This document shows positions 23,276 through 34,641 of a stretch of 64,000 bases of DNA, one piece after another. Position numbers and translations under genes: made by a program. A model generated the notes under the pieces. That model searched no databases, was not told the origin of the DNA, and was given only the letters and a program-made list of their open reading frames with translations. The DNA comes from Centroberyx gerrardi (lineage: Eukaryota > Chordata > Actinopteri > Beryciformes > Berycidae). The stretch covers positions 5,284,001-5,348,000 of the forward strand of contig NC_136006.1 in the NCBI RefSeq assembly GCF_048128805.1. The letters are read 5' to 3'. The first letter of the stretch is position 1; each line of letters starts with the position of its first letter.

Positions 23276-23690
23276 TGACACACGTCTGCTGTTAGGAGTG
23301 GTCAGAAAATCAACGTGCATTCTCTTGTTCTCAATGTTATGGTTCATCCTTTTATTGGACAACAAACAGAAAATAAATAAATTCAACTTCATACAAAAAG
23401 GATGGCTCTGTATAACAAATGACTAGTTGTGCGGTTGAAAATTGTTTGCCCTTCCGCTTTCGTGAACACCTGTTCACTTGTCCTAAATCAAAGGGGCGCC
23501 TACAGATGACGTCACCCTATCAAACATCAGATCATCATAATTATCACAATAATAGCAACAACATGCAAAACAACAGAAACCTCGACATAGGACATCCCAA
23601 CACATGATCAGCATAATTCACAACAGAAAATGCATGATGTCTCAACATAATTATGAATCAATAAGGCAAATCTGCAAAATGGCTTCAACA
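23276..23690 (-). repeat. 3' LTR of the minus-strand BEL element
   Basis: 415 bp, TG...CA, matching the solo LTR at 7043-7457. On the minus strand it follows a purine-rich tract GGGGCCGGAG (23691-23700), the expected polypurine primer site, and starts TGTTGAAGCC. CCAATAAAAGG-like sequence gives the polyadenylation signal. Confidence 0.75.
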
Positions 23691-24158
23691 CTCCGGCCCC
23701 TAATTGACCGTTATAGGGCAATTCATACATGTATACATTTGTAAGGAGCCATAAACTCAAAAGTCCTTGGTGACAACATTCAAGATTGTCAAGTGTCCAT
23801 TATTCTCCTTCAAAAAAAAAAATCAAAGTCCTTCAAAGTTCCAATACTTCATTTTTGTCAAGAGTTCATAAAGAGTTCATAAAGAATTCAACAACCAGCA
23901 TATTCAAGGCAAGCATTCAAGAGTTAATTTCACAACCCATTTTCATTTCCTTTCGATTCATTTCATAAGTAAATTAGTGTCAGCAATTCAAAATAAGTAC
24001 ACTTCATTCAATACTTCATACAACTTCATGAATACTTCATAGTTTTAGAGCTAGTCATTTAGAATCAAAGTCAAAATACCTCATAATTCGAAACAAAAAA
24101 AGGGGTTAGGATTATCAAGGTAGGAATGTACTTAGGGGAGTAGGTCAGGTCTGGCTTG

Positions 24159-26129
24159 TTAGGTCATGTCTTTCAGGAGACACAGCTTTGTAATGGGCCT
24201 TTCCAATGTGCCATTTTGTGTCTTGATCTTGACGCGGCGTACATGTCCCTTTTTGTCAGGAAAAGTATCTGTGATGCGTCCCATGGGCCAGGAGTTGCGT
24301 GGTGAGCTTTCATCAGTGATCAGCACTATGTGATTTCCTTTTACCTCATTCCATTTCTGTCTTTCCTGCATCAATGGAAGGTACTCCCGTGTCCAACGTT
24401 TCCAAAAGAGGTCTGCTATGTATTGGACCTGTTTCCATCTTCTTCTGGAATAGGTGTCCTTTTTTTCGAAGAGTCCAGGTGGAAGAGTGGGCATTCTTTT
24501 CATTTGAAGCAGGTGGTTAGGTGTTAAAGGTTCCGGGTCTTTCGCATCTTTGGATAATACCGTGATGGGATGGTCATTGATGATTGCCTCCACCTCACAC
24601 AGAGCAGTTTGGAGACTTTCGTCATCCATGGTTTGTTCCTTTGTGATTGAGTAGAGGATCTTTTTGACTGTTCAGATGAGGCACTCCCACACACCTCCGT
24701 GATGAGAACCGTAAGGAGGATTGAATGTCCACTTGATACCTTCAGCGTGAATCGAATGCTGGATCTTATTAAGGTTAAGGTGAGCAAGTGCTTCTCAAAG
24801 AACGAAATTTATTCCATTGTCGGAGACAATCTCCTTCACTTGGCCTCGTCTGCAGATAAATCTTCGGAGTGTAGAAATACAGGAGTCTGTATTCAGGGAG
24901 TAGGCCATCTCCAGGTGTACAGCTCTACTAGCAAGGCACGTAAACAAGGCTCCATACCTCTTCACTCTGCTGTGGCCACTCTTGACTTCAATGGGACCAA
25001 AGTAGTCTACACCAGTATGGGTAAAGGGTGGCAAATCAGGTGTTATACGGATTAGAGGTAGGTCGGCCATCTTTTGTTTCATTGCAGTACCATGCCATCG
25101 CCTGCAGAGTACGCAATCACGGGTTATCTTTCTCGTGGCCGAGTTGGCTTTGATGATCCAGTATTTTGTTCGGAGTTTGGAGAGCATTTGGTTTCTTCCA
25201 CAATGACCTACCAAGGTGTGAGTGTGGTTCAAGAGTAGTCTTGAGAAGTGGTTGTCATTGGGCAGAATGGCCGGATGTTTGGTCTCCTCTGGCATTGCCA
25301 ACTTACTCAGTCTGCCTCCAACTCTCAGGATTCCATTCTGGAGGATAGGGTCTAGTTTGTAGATCCTACTGCTCCTTTTCACAGGTTGGCATTTTTGTAA
25401 AGAAGTCACCTCGTCTCGGAAAGATTGCTGTTGGATGTCAGCCTCGGCAAGATCCTTCACAGGCAGTTGTTGTCCAGCAAGGTCTGATTTAACAGATGTG
25501 TGCAGAGAGTGGCTTGCTTTCTTCTGTAGGCTCAAGTGTCTCAGAGTCCCTTTGAATTTCAAGAGCCAGGCTGTTGATCTGATCAATTTGTCCCATGATG
25601 AGAAGTGCTCAATAAAGCGAGTCAAAGGACATTGCTTTTGCAGAGCACTTGTAGCGAAAATCACAGCCGCTTTCTTGATGTCCGGGTCACTGTCGGAGAG
25701 TACGAGTGGTACTTGAGGAATCATCGGCCAGTCTGTTTCAGGTTGCATCAGGAAGTCTGGACCTTTCAGCCAACGTCCTTCCCTATGGAAAGTCTCAGCT
25801 CTTATGCCTCTTGATGCACTGTCTGCAGGGTTGAGTGCAGTCTTTATGTGGTGCCATTGGGATTTGTGTGTCAGATCCCGAATAGTAGACACTCGGTTTA
25901 CCACATAGGTCTGAAATCTCCGGGTGTCATTCTGGATGTATTTCAAGACAGAGGTGCTGTCCGTCCAAAAGACAGAGTCTGTGAGGGTTAACTCGAGCTC
26001 TCTCTTCAGCATTCTGTCTATCCGAGCAGCAAGGACAGCGCCTGCAAGCTCCAGCCTTGGGATTGTCACTACCTTCAAAGGTGCAACTCTTACTTTTCCT
26101 ACCTCACAATGCAATGTGAGGTAGTCCAC
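24159..26129 (-). pseudogene. BEL2 RNase H and integrase
   Basis: The frame 26129-24795 has IPRLELAGAVLAARI, VFWTDSTSVLKYI, a zinc-binding segment (HTLVGHCGRNQML, then CVLCRRWHG), and the integrase core with HTGVDYFGPIEV and IVSDNGINFVL. A short shift near 24790 leads to 24787-24159, which carries the C-terminal domain (ALCEVEAIINDHPI, LTPNHLLQMKRMP, WKQVQYIADLFWKRW, RRVKIKTQNG) and ends LCLLKDMT. One frameshift and a stop in the middle make it non-functional. Confidence 0.85.
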
Positions 26130-27293
26130 TGCTGCTGGTCATTTTTAGGTAACTGGCTGTACCATAACCTCGCTCACTCGCATCACAGAAGTGGTGCAGC
26201 TGTGCGCTAGAGACTTCAAAATTTGGTGGCTTAAAGCATCTCTTGACCTTAAGGTTGGAAATCAGGTCAAGATCTTTCAGCCACTCCTCCCATTTCTCTG
26301 CAAAAGTAGTTAGTACTTCTTCATCCCATCCACAGTTCAGCTTGCACAGTTCCTGAAGTATTCCTTTTCCTGTCAGCATGACTGGTGCTAGAAACCCAAG
26401 AGGATCATAAACTGAGTTCAGCACAGACAGGATACTCCTGTGGCTTACTGACTGTTGTTTCGGCGTGATCATGAAGAAGAATGTGTCAGACTCTGGCCCA
26501 ATCCCAATACACCCCTTGCCCCTACCACTTAGCCCTACCCCTCCGTTTTGCGCGTTCACGTGTAGGGGTAGGGTGTCCCGATTCTTGTTGGGATAGAGGG
26601 GTAGGGCAAAGTGGTAGGGCTATACGGCCCTCCAAACGGAGATTTTTCAGAGGCACACTCAAAAGCGAGTGTTATAAGAAATCTCCCAGAATTCCTTGCG
26701 AATCATTGGCAAGATGGTGGCTAACGGTGCACAAGCAAAAAAAGAAAACCACAAATGTAAGTATTTTCTTCATTAATAAAGATTGAAAAATTATGATAAC
26801 CATCGTATTATCTTAGTTTCATGTCGTTTCAATGTATAATAGACCTTTTCTTTCTAACAAGCATAACAAAAAATCGCTAAAAAATTGCTAGTATGCTGAT
26901 GTCTCTAGCAGCATTGTGAGATTCTGGCAACAAACTTGTCGCGTCTGTTTACGTAAACGCCATCAACGACTACTGATGACGTATCAGGGTCTTGAAGGGT
27001 TGTCCCATTTCATAGGGGAAGATTTCAATCACTACCCCTTGTAACTCTGTTCCGAGGGGCAAGTCGAAAAGCGAGGGGCACTCGAAAACGAGGGGTAGGG
27101 GTAAAAATAAGAAATGGGATTGGGCCTCTATGTCCCATCGCATGCCAAGGGCTATCTCTACGGGCAGTTTGTCTTTGTCGAGGTCCAGATCTTTCACCTC
27201 TTTTGCTCTTTCTTCTGCCGGAACAGAGGTAAGGACAGCACAACTGTTACTGGTCCATTTGGTGAGCTTAAATCCACCGGTGGCGTATATCAA
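26104..27293 (-). pseudogene. BEL2 RT connection region, split by transposon
   Basis: The frame 27293-27127 ends ALGMRWDIE at the transposon edge, and the coding signal resumes at 26494 with SDTFFFMITPKQQ and later SVYDPLGFLAPVML. Removing the inserted element and one copy of its 3-bp flank leaves the phase unbroken, so the insertion came after the element was already in place. The RNase H start (HFCDASERGYGTASY) follows toward 26130. Confidence 0.8.
26495..27126. mobile_element. TIR DNA transposon with 3-bp target duplication, inside BEL2
   Basis: 632 bp with perfect ends GGCCCAATCC and GGATTGGGCC, flanked by TCT on both sides (26492-26494, 27127-27129). The flanking BEL coding frame lines up exactly when the element and one TCT are removed. 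Short subterminal repeats of AGGGGTAGGG type occur in both arms. A 3-bp duplication fits the PIF/Harbinger type; there is no transposase. Confidence 0.82.
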
Positions 27294-28389
27294 TTTGAGC
27301 TCCTGTACCAGACAGATCGCTTGTCTTTCACTGGGGACAGATTTGAGACGTCCACGTAAAAATTGTGACGAATGATGTTGAGGGTTTCAGTGCCACATTT
27401 CCCTTCATTGTCATCAGCCGTCCGTTTCAGTGCAAAATTGGCACAGCTCGGGGATGAGGCTGCTCCAAAAAGATGCACCGTCATTTGGAACTCTGCCAGC
27501 GGTTGATTGGTGTCACCGCCGGGCCACCACAGGAATCTGAGGAAGTCCACATCCTCTTCAGGTATCCTTACTTGATGGAACATTCCTTCAATGTCCCCCA
27601 TCACTGCTACTGGTTCCTGTCGAAATCTGAGGAGTACACCCAACAAGGTGTTCATAAGGTCAGCAGCTCTGAGTTCAGAGAAGTACCTTGAAATGAAGAG
27701 GTACAGTTGAAGACCACCTGGATTGTCCTTTTTCTTTTGTGGTAGACACCGTGGTGAGGAATATACCACAATCTTCCATCATTCCGGAGGAGCTGTTCTT
27801 CTGGCACTCTTTCCGTGTATCCTTTCATCAAGACATCATTCATGAAGCCGATGTAATCTTTCCGAAATGCTTCATCTTTCTTGAATCTTCGGGTAAGACT
27901 TAGTGTTCTTTGTTCCGCCATTTTTCTGTTGTTGGGTAGGCAGATGTTATCCTGATGGAACGGAAGTCGTATCTCATAGTGGCCTTCTTTCTTTGTGACT
28001 GAGTTGTTCACCACTTCTAAGAATCTTTTGTCTTCAAATGAGTGTTCTTGTTTCTCATTGTAGGCTAACTCTGAGAAGTCCTGATTGTATTGCTGGACAA
28101 GAAGTTCTTCCAGTCTGACCACAGATATCCTGTTAGACATTATCCGTGGTCGGCCATGCTCATCTGCAGGTCTGCCAAGAGGTCCATTTACAGTCCACCC
28201 TAAGCATGTCAGGACTGCGTAGGGCCCCTCACCTTGACTGTTGATCACTTTCAGTGGTTCTATTGCTTTTGGGACATTTGCACTGATCAACAGAGCTACC
28301 TCTGCTCTGATGGAGTTTAGGTGGACATCCTTCAGGTAAGGCCATCCTTTTATGTCCATCTCCGTTGGGATGTTCTCTTGACTGGACAT
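27290..28389 (-). pseudogene. BEL2 reverse transcriptase, N-terminal part
   Basis: Two overlapping frames, 28389-27652 and 27769-27290, separated by a frameshift near 27700. The first reads LTCLGWTVNGPLG and LWYIPHHGVYHKRK. The second has VMGDIEGMFHQVRI (first catalytic Asp) and LFGAASSPSCANFAL, and then YVDVSNLSP where YVDD is expected. The second catalytic Asp is therefore lost or shifted. Defective. Confidence 0.83.
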
Positions 28390-28767
28390 GACGCAAACCT
28401 ATGTGGGTATTGTGGCTGTCCACCGGGAGCTACCTCCGTACTGCTGATGACAGGGGCGGTTTTAGTGATTTGGAGGCTCCAGGCAAAGATCAGTGTGTGA
28501 GGCCCTTTTCCATTTTGCTTAACGCAATCATAGCTAGTGAACAAAAATTTGGAGGCAGCTCTTTTCAGTTAACAAAGCCACAGAACTAAAGGACAGACCC
28601 AAATGAGAATTCTAACTGTTATAACTAAGAACTTCAAATGACCTTCAGTCACACACACACACACACACACACTCAGAGCTCTTCATCTGATGCACAGCAC
28701 CGCGACCGCTAGGTGTGGACAAGATGAGGGAAGCAGAAAGGGATACTATACTATGGAACAATACATT

Positions 28768-30177
28768 GGGCCTCATGCAAGAACATTTTCGTATTCTTAT
28801 CGTAAATTTCTCGTACTTTTTTCGTGAGGTGGACTCCTACGAGTGTGCCACGTCAGATTCACCAAACGCTCTTATCTTCAGAAAACTGTCGTAAATGACC
28901 TGCGTAAACATGATGAATTCCACCTGTTCTAAATGAACGCCGTTCATGAGAATTGTGAATTTGCATAATTGACGCCCCAATAATGCCATATAAGGTTAGG
29001 CGTCCAGCGCATATGTCGGGAAGCTTCATTCATAAAAAATGACACGGAAGACTAAGAAGAAGTCTACCAGCTCTGAGATTGAAGTCCTACTATCAGAAAT
29101 AAGTCAACCAAAGCATATAATATTTAATATAATTCAATAGTGGAATCAAAGGTCCTGCTAAAGCCAAGGAATGGGAAAAAAATAACTTGTGCTGTTAATG
29201 CAGTGTTGTCTGTTGTGCGTTCCCTTACGAAAAACAACTATAGTATTTCTATACATTTTAGATGAAAATATATCCCAACAAATCTATAATTCCCTATAGG
29301 AATATTATAGTGATACTACAGAAGACAAAAATACCATGATAAGGTCACTATAAACTCACTATTGAGTACCACAGACACTCTAAGTCCCTATCGGAGTATT
29401 ATAGGAATATTATAGGACTATAGTGATTTGTCGTTAGGGCACCGTCACAGAAATAAAAAAAGAAATGGCTTGACATGAAATTAGATGCAAAAAGCAAGAC
29501 GATCCATGACTGCAACAGGAGGGGCCAAGGGGAATTCTCCGTTACAAAGACAGATGAAAGAATAGGCCGATACCTGCCGTAACTGGTGATGTGTCTGTCA
29601 GGTGTTCAGCAGAGGATGCAGCAAGCTGCTGCAGCATGTGATGATATAGGCTTATGCATGACTCTAATGGTAAGACCTAAAGCCATTTATCTTTTTAAAA
29701 TTTAGATTCCCTCCATAATGTATTTGCCCCAATACAATCTAACCTTGTCTTTGTCTGACCTGAGTGTTTATCAAATAACCTGCCAATTATTAGTGTTTTT
29801 TGTTTTGTCTTTGTATTGAGCGCACTTATAGGCTACTATGTATGGATATTTATGAGATTGCTATTTTTCCTGTGACTATAACCACTGTAGTTAATCTCAA
29901 CATGATTATACTTTACAGTGTCATTTATATATTCGAACTCAAAATTTCTTCAAAGTGACAGAGATACAATCTATTAGTCAACAACAAAGTTTTTTTTTGC
30001 TTTGGAGAACGGCAGGTTGATTGTACGTGACTCGAACGACAGGTCTGGACCACTCGTAGGTTTTGTTCGTAGCTAAGAGAAAATTCTAAATTGGTGAATG
30101 CGGCAAGTTCTCTTAAATCGCTCGTACAAGTGATTTAAGAACGAATTTGTTCGTAGAGTGGTTCTTGCATGAGGCTC
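28768..30177 (+). mobile_element. PIF/Harbinger-like element with decayed Myb/SANT ORF
   Basis: 1.41 kb with ends GGGCCTCATGCAAGAAC and its near inverse, flanked by ATT on each side (28765-28767, 30178-30180). From 29040 on the plus strand it reads MTRKTKKKSTSSEIEVLLSE, then GIKGPAKAKEWEKITCAVNAV, then after an inserted MITE VTEIKK. This pattern resembles the Myb/SANT-like DNA-binding protein that Harbinger elements encode beside the transposase. In-frame stops and shifts make it dead, and no DDE transposase is seen. Confidence 0.7.
29222..29438. mobile_element. Small AT-rich MITE inside the Myb/SANT frame
   Basis: About 217 bp that interrupts the Myb/SANT reading at a single point. Its ends CCCTTACGAAAAACAACTAT and the inverse of ATAGTGATTTGTCGTTAGGG agree at most positions. 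It is full of CTATAG/TATAGG words. No coding capacity. Confidence 0.55.
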
Positions 30178-30256
30178 ATTGTTCGTAATATCTCACTAGG
30201 ACATTTTTCATAGCACCTCGGCCCAGTTATCAATTCTCATATGTACAAGAGCCAAT

Positions 30257-30580
30257 GGGCCTCATGCAAGAACCACTCATTAACACCACTGCATTAAGTT
30301 ATTTTTTCCCATTCCTTGGCTTTAGCAGGACCTTTGATTCCACTATTGAATTATATTAAATATTATATGCTTTGGTTGACTTATTTCTGATAGTAGGACT
30401 TCGGTCTCAGAGCTGGTAGACTTCTCCTTAGTCTTCCGTGTCATTTTTATGAATGAAGCTTCCCGACATATGGGCCGGACCCCTAACCTTATATGGCATT
30501 ATCGGGGCGTCAATTATGCAAATTCACAATTCTCATGAACGCGCATTCATTTAGAACAGGTGGAATTCATTAAAAAAAAA
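30257..30580 (-). mobile_element. Partial inverted copy of the Harbinger-like element
   Basis: Starts GGGCCTCATGCAAGAACCAC and matches about 28910-29200 in reverse orientation, including the reversed start of the Myb/SANT frame. It ends at a short A run near 30570-30580. Truncated. Confidence 0.7.
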
Positions 30581-30650
30581 ATTCTCGAGGCCCTTTGGCG
30601 GACGAGGCCCCAAGCATTGCCTACCTATGCCTTATAGTAAAACCGCCTAT

Positions 30651-31174
30651 GCCAATTATTGCTTAGAACTCTGCCCATAGCATGGAGTAAAAGGCAATAG
30701 GCTGCACTGAGTAATTTATCACATTAACCCTGCTGTCTATAGTGTAAAATGTGTAAAGAGTAATTGTGAAAAACAGTCAAACAGTAGCTAATTTAATTCA
30801 CTCAACTTTATTTAATAAGATAGAAAACAGAAACTTTGATTGTTTGCAAATATTGTCAACAATAATTGATAAAACCTTAAGTATCCTTTCATACTAAATA
30901 ATCTGAAACGTATTAATACAAGACTTAAAATACATCAAATTAGAACTATACAGAATGTCTGATTTCAAATTAATGAAGCTGATAAGTGGTTAAAAAGTTG
31001 AATATAATGTAGCACTGTACAAATGAAAGCTTGATCAAAACAGAAATTAAAACAAAACCTTTGCAGGTTTTGCTAAATAGTATAATTCATGATTCATGAC
31101 ACCTGAGCATCAACACTGAGCAACACATGTGATCAGCTTGGTTCTCCTCATCACAACCAGACAGATTCTTTACT
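30651..31174 (-). other. 3' region of the coiled-coil gene, unit 2
   Basis: Minus-strand downstream sequence matching 16840-17362 inverted. AATAAA on the minus strand at 30807-30812. Confidence 0.6.
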
Positions 31175-34169
31175 TCATTGCTCCATTGGCTCATTCTCCA
31201 TGTCAGAAACACATTTGATGTCAGAGGGGAAAATATCCCAAGCGTCCGGCCCAGGAACGTGCTTCTCCCAGTCGGGCTGAAGAGGAGGATTGTTCAAAGC
31301 CATCAAACAACCCAACCAGTAGCATTCAGCAGCGAGATGTGCTTTGTGTTCCAGGAAAGGAGTCTGCAAAATTAGAAGGTGAGAAAGTTTTACATGTTGA
31401 ATCTAGCAAATTAAAGCTAAATTTCCCATTCCCATTTGTCCATTTGGTCCACAAATTTCTGAACTTTTTCGGTGCACAAAACACTGACATACATCAGACA
31501 TACCTTAACAATATCTTCTTTTCTGCTGTAATACAGAGCCATTTAAAGATTTTGAACTGTTGACAGTTTGTACTCTGTAACCTGTAAGAAAGGAAGAACG
31601 CTGACAAAAGTATAGTAACACAAGCTTAAATGTGTCAGTTTTCATCAGTGGCCCTACAGTACCTTCTGAGGTGTTGATCCTCTGCTGTGCTTGTTCAGGT
31701 CAAACATTTCCTCTATGTGCTGCTTCCTTTTCCCCATTTGCTCTCTTGCATCCTCAAACATGTACTATGAATATCAATAGTTTAGTTTTATTTCACAGTG
31801 ATAAAGAAATGCATTAATGAGGACACAGTAATAAAATGTGAGGATAAAAACAGAAAGAAGAGATAAAATTAATATTTTTTGCAGGTGAGATACAAAACAA
31901 AACAAAAGAAAACAAGGAGGCAATAAAAACATTTCAAAACAAACAAAAGAACCAAATAAACAAACGTGTGGGAAACAAAATAGTTTCCCAAACAGCATCA
32001 GTATATTAGAGTCACCAGACTGCACCGTACCTGAATCAAACTTTTGGCCGACTTTCTGTTGTCATCATGTGATTTCAGGTGGCCTTTGATTTTAGGCCAC
32101 TGTATGATTCTGAGCTGGTCGTACATCTCTTTCAGTCGAGTTTTACTAACTGGGTTGTTCATGTTCTCAGAGTCTCCTGTCTTTATTGAAAGAGAGATTT
32201 CACTTGCCATTCTATGCAAGGAGAGATAAACACAATAAGATTTCTCCTACTTTATTTACATGCTTGAGTTTGCCAAGGCAACACTATATACAGCAAATTG
32301 CAATTTCTTTTTTCAATATGCTGCATGTACCTGTCTTTGAATGATTTAAATTCTTCCTCAGATTCTTTCAGGGCGGATCTGTAGGGATAAAATGTAGTGT
32401 GTGAAAATGTCTCATGCTTTTATTCAACAAGTTCATAAATCAACAACTGAATTAAAGTTTGTAACAACATGTAACACATTCATGTAACAGGAATATATTT
32501 TTTCAATTTACTAACAATATTTTTTATGTATCCAATCCATAGATCACATCTTAATGGTAGCTGAAACTGTTCTATGAACGTTGTCTGGCCTCAAACTGTC
32601 CTTTTATCCTTTAATTGCTATTTATTTATTGAGGGTTTATAATTAATTTATCTCTTGAATTCTCTGCACCGCTACTTGGAACAACCTGTAGAGGGAGCTC
32701 AAGCTTCAGAAACTAGTCACTCTATTTTAAATTAAAATTGTTAAAATTGTTAAAATGTTTTAAAAGTTAATTTTATTTCATTGTATTCCTGTTTAATACT
32801 GCTGTTTAATTTATTTATTTCTTGCTAAATGAATACAATATTATCAGAAAGCCACTTTTTTTTATATACTAGTGCATTTTGTTGACACCGATGGCAACTT
32901 GGTTTGACACATGCATCTCTCTTAGAGATTTGGCTGTGTAAAGGAAATGGAAATTGTAGTCAGTATAAGATGTCTGTTTCTGTACGATTTGTTTTGTGCC
33001 AAGTTTCACTGTTTGTGGTTGATTGATTATTCAGGAATGAAACATATTGGGGCAAATTCAGAGGCAAAGTTTCAGGATTTCCCAGTGGAGTTCCACATTG
33101 ACAAAAGATTTTGTCATCGACTAGGCTCCATCAGTGTCCATGAAAGAAACCCACTACATATATGGTAGCTGTTTACTGTAAAGTTCTGACAAAAAAGTTC
33201 ATCTTCCCCACCAACTTCCATCTATTTTGTATAACACTCTTCTATTCAAAAGTCAACAGCATAGATCCATTCAACAAATTATACAAATATAGCAAGAACA
33301 TGTCCTAGTTTGTGTGACAATTAATATTAGCCCAAGCCAACCAAACAGCGCTGCATCTTTCACCTACATGACAACAAGCTACATGCCATTTGACAACTGT
33401 ATTTAAAGGCAGATGATAAGATTAAGGGGAAATTGTAGAAACTTCTTGTGCAATTTTATATCAGCTATATGCCATGAGTGTAAGTCAATACGATCAGTTG
33501 CATAGCATACCTTCCAGGATCTGTCTGATAGTTAATGACCCTGAATATGTGGAAGAAATCAACGGTTTAGTCATTTTTAATTTTTCACTTGTTATCTCAT
33601 CAACATAATTCATGGTTTTTAGATGTATAGGATGTGAAGTCACTGAGAAATGCAACAAATTGTAGCAAATAACAACCTCTACCTCTGCTCTGGTAGATAT
33701 CCTGCATCAAGAACTTGCCCACTGTATACAAAGAGTTTGGGGTTAGGAGAAAGAGCCGATGATGGCATCACATTATCAGGGTTCCTGCATTTAAAATTCA
33801 CAAAGAAGATAAATTACCTGCAGTACACTAATACAGAATGTCTTTCTCACATTGAATTAGGATTCAGCAATTAAATGATAAGTCTATGTCTATCAAGTTC
33901 ATCATTTTCCCGTATTTTACAGAAGCTCTTTGAACATTTTCCTAAAAGTAAGGTGTTGTAGGTTTCTAGCAACCAGTTACAAATTTGCATCTTAATTTAA
34001 TCACAATCAGCAAGTCTCAGTGAATGAAGACTGCAGTCTGTGTGTGAAGACACAAGTTCAAACTGTGATGTGTGAATCAAAATGTTGATAATCAAACCTT
34101 TGGACATGCTGTTGCTGCATCCTCTCAGTCTGTTGTCTTGGGTGTTCGTCATATCTTGGGGGAGAACAG
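31175..34169 (-). pseudogene. Coiled-coil partner gene, copy 2, with nonsense codon
   Basis: Minus-strand exons by comparison: A 34169-34098, B 33784-33683, C 33540-33511, D 32933-32856, F 32378-32331, G 32211-32031, H 31764-31663, I 31581-31504, J 31363-31175. Exon A reads SPPRYDEHPRQQTERMQQQ and B NPDNVMPSSALSPNPKLFVY. Exon I has TAA at 31545-31543 where units 1 and 3 have CAA (Gln). Exon E is absent, and the donor of exon D is AA/GTGGCT rather than AG/GTGGGT. Exon J itself is intact. The stop would remove the last 13 codons of exon I and all of J, so the copy is probably a pseudogene or makes a shortened protein. Family not recognised. Confidence 0.75.
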
Positions 34170-34641
34170 CTGCAAAAGAAGCATAACATAATTTTTGTCA
34201 AGCAGCATGTATCTCTATCTTATACTGTTGTAAAGGAATAAATGGAATTACATCTGCAAACAATATGTCACTCCACTCAACAGCTGCTGTATTCTACAGT
34301 ATAGACTTTTCAATGGGAAAGTTGTCGGAAGTTGTTTCCTTGACTTCATTTACTACTCACTTAGGCTCTTTTTTTTTTTTTTGTCTTGTCTCTTATCTTG
34401 TCCAAGGCAGATGTGTACTGAAGCTACAACTCTGTCTGTCAGCGGTACTAATGTAGGTTCCAACAAACTCCAAGGGGGTTGGGCCTCAGCGAAAGAAAAG
34501 ATAAGCTTGCAGGCTATAAATACACAAAGTGAAACAGGGTTCTTCACGTTGTTTGAAGCACTGCTGCTGCTGCTGCTCATTGCCATTAAGATTTTTTGAT
34601 TTCACCATTGTTGACCTAGACTAGCTGGATCTGTTTCTAAA
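34170..34641. promoter_or_regulatory. Shared divergent promoter, unit 2
   Basis: Lies between the coiled-coil gene and the HSPA12-like gene. A TATAAATA box (34515-34522) faces the HSPA12-like gene, about 127 bp before its ATG. A run of about 14 T lies near 34370, and a (CTG)n-like stretch at 34561-34577. Unlike unit 1 there is no TATA box facing the other way. Confidence 0.6.

Larger units (their letters stand above)
23691..28451 (-). mobile_element. BEL/Pao retrotransposon internal region, 5'-truncated
   Basis: Minus-strand pol of a second BEL element, distinct in sequence from the one at 1239. It runs from protease/RT linker (28389) to integrase end (24159), then the 3' LTR. Gag and the 5' LTR are missing; the sequence stops at 28451, where a hAT-like terminus begins. 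A DNA transposon of 632 bp interrupts it at 26495-27126. About 450 bp between the integrase stop and the LTR has no coding signal. Confidence 0.87.
28452..30650. mobile_element. hAT-like element with nested insertions
   Basis: The left end is CAGGGGCGGTTTTAGT (28452), and the right end near 30650 is its rough inverse (GTAAAACCGCCTATG). Inside lie a CA repeat (28649-28672), a Harbinger-like element (28768-30177), and a partial inverted copy of the latter (30257-30580). No matching flanking duplication is visible: BEL2 lies on the left and gene unit 2 on the right. The hAT sits on a rearrangement junction. Confidence 0.6.
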
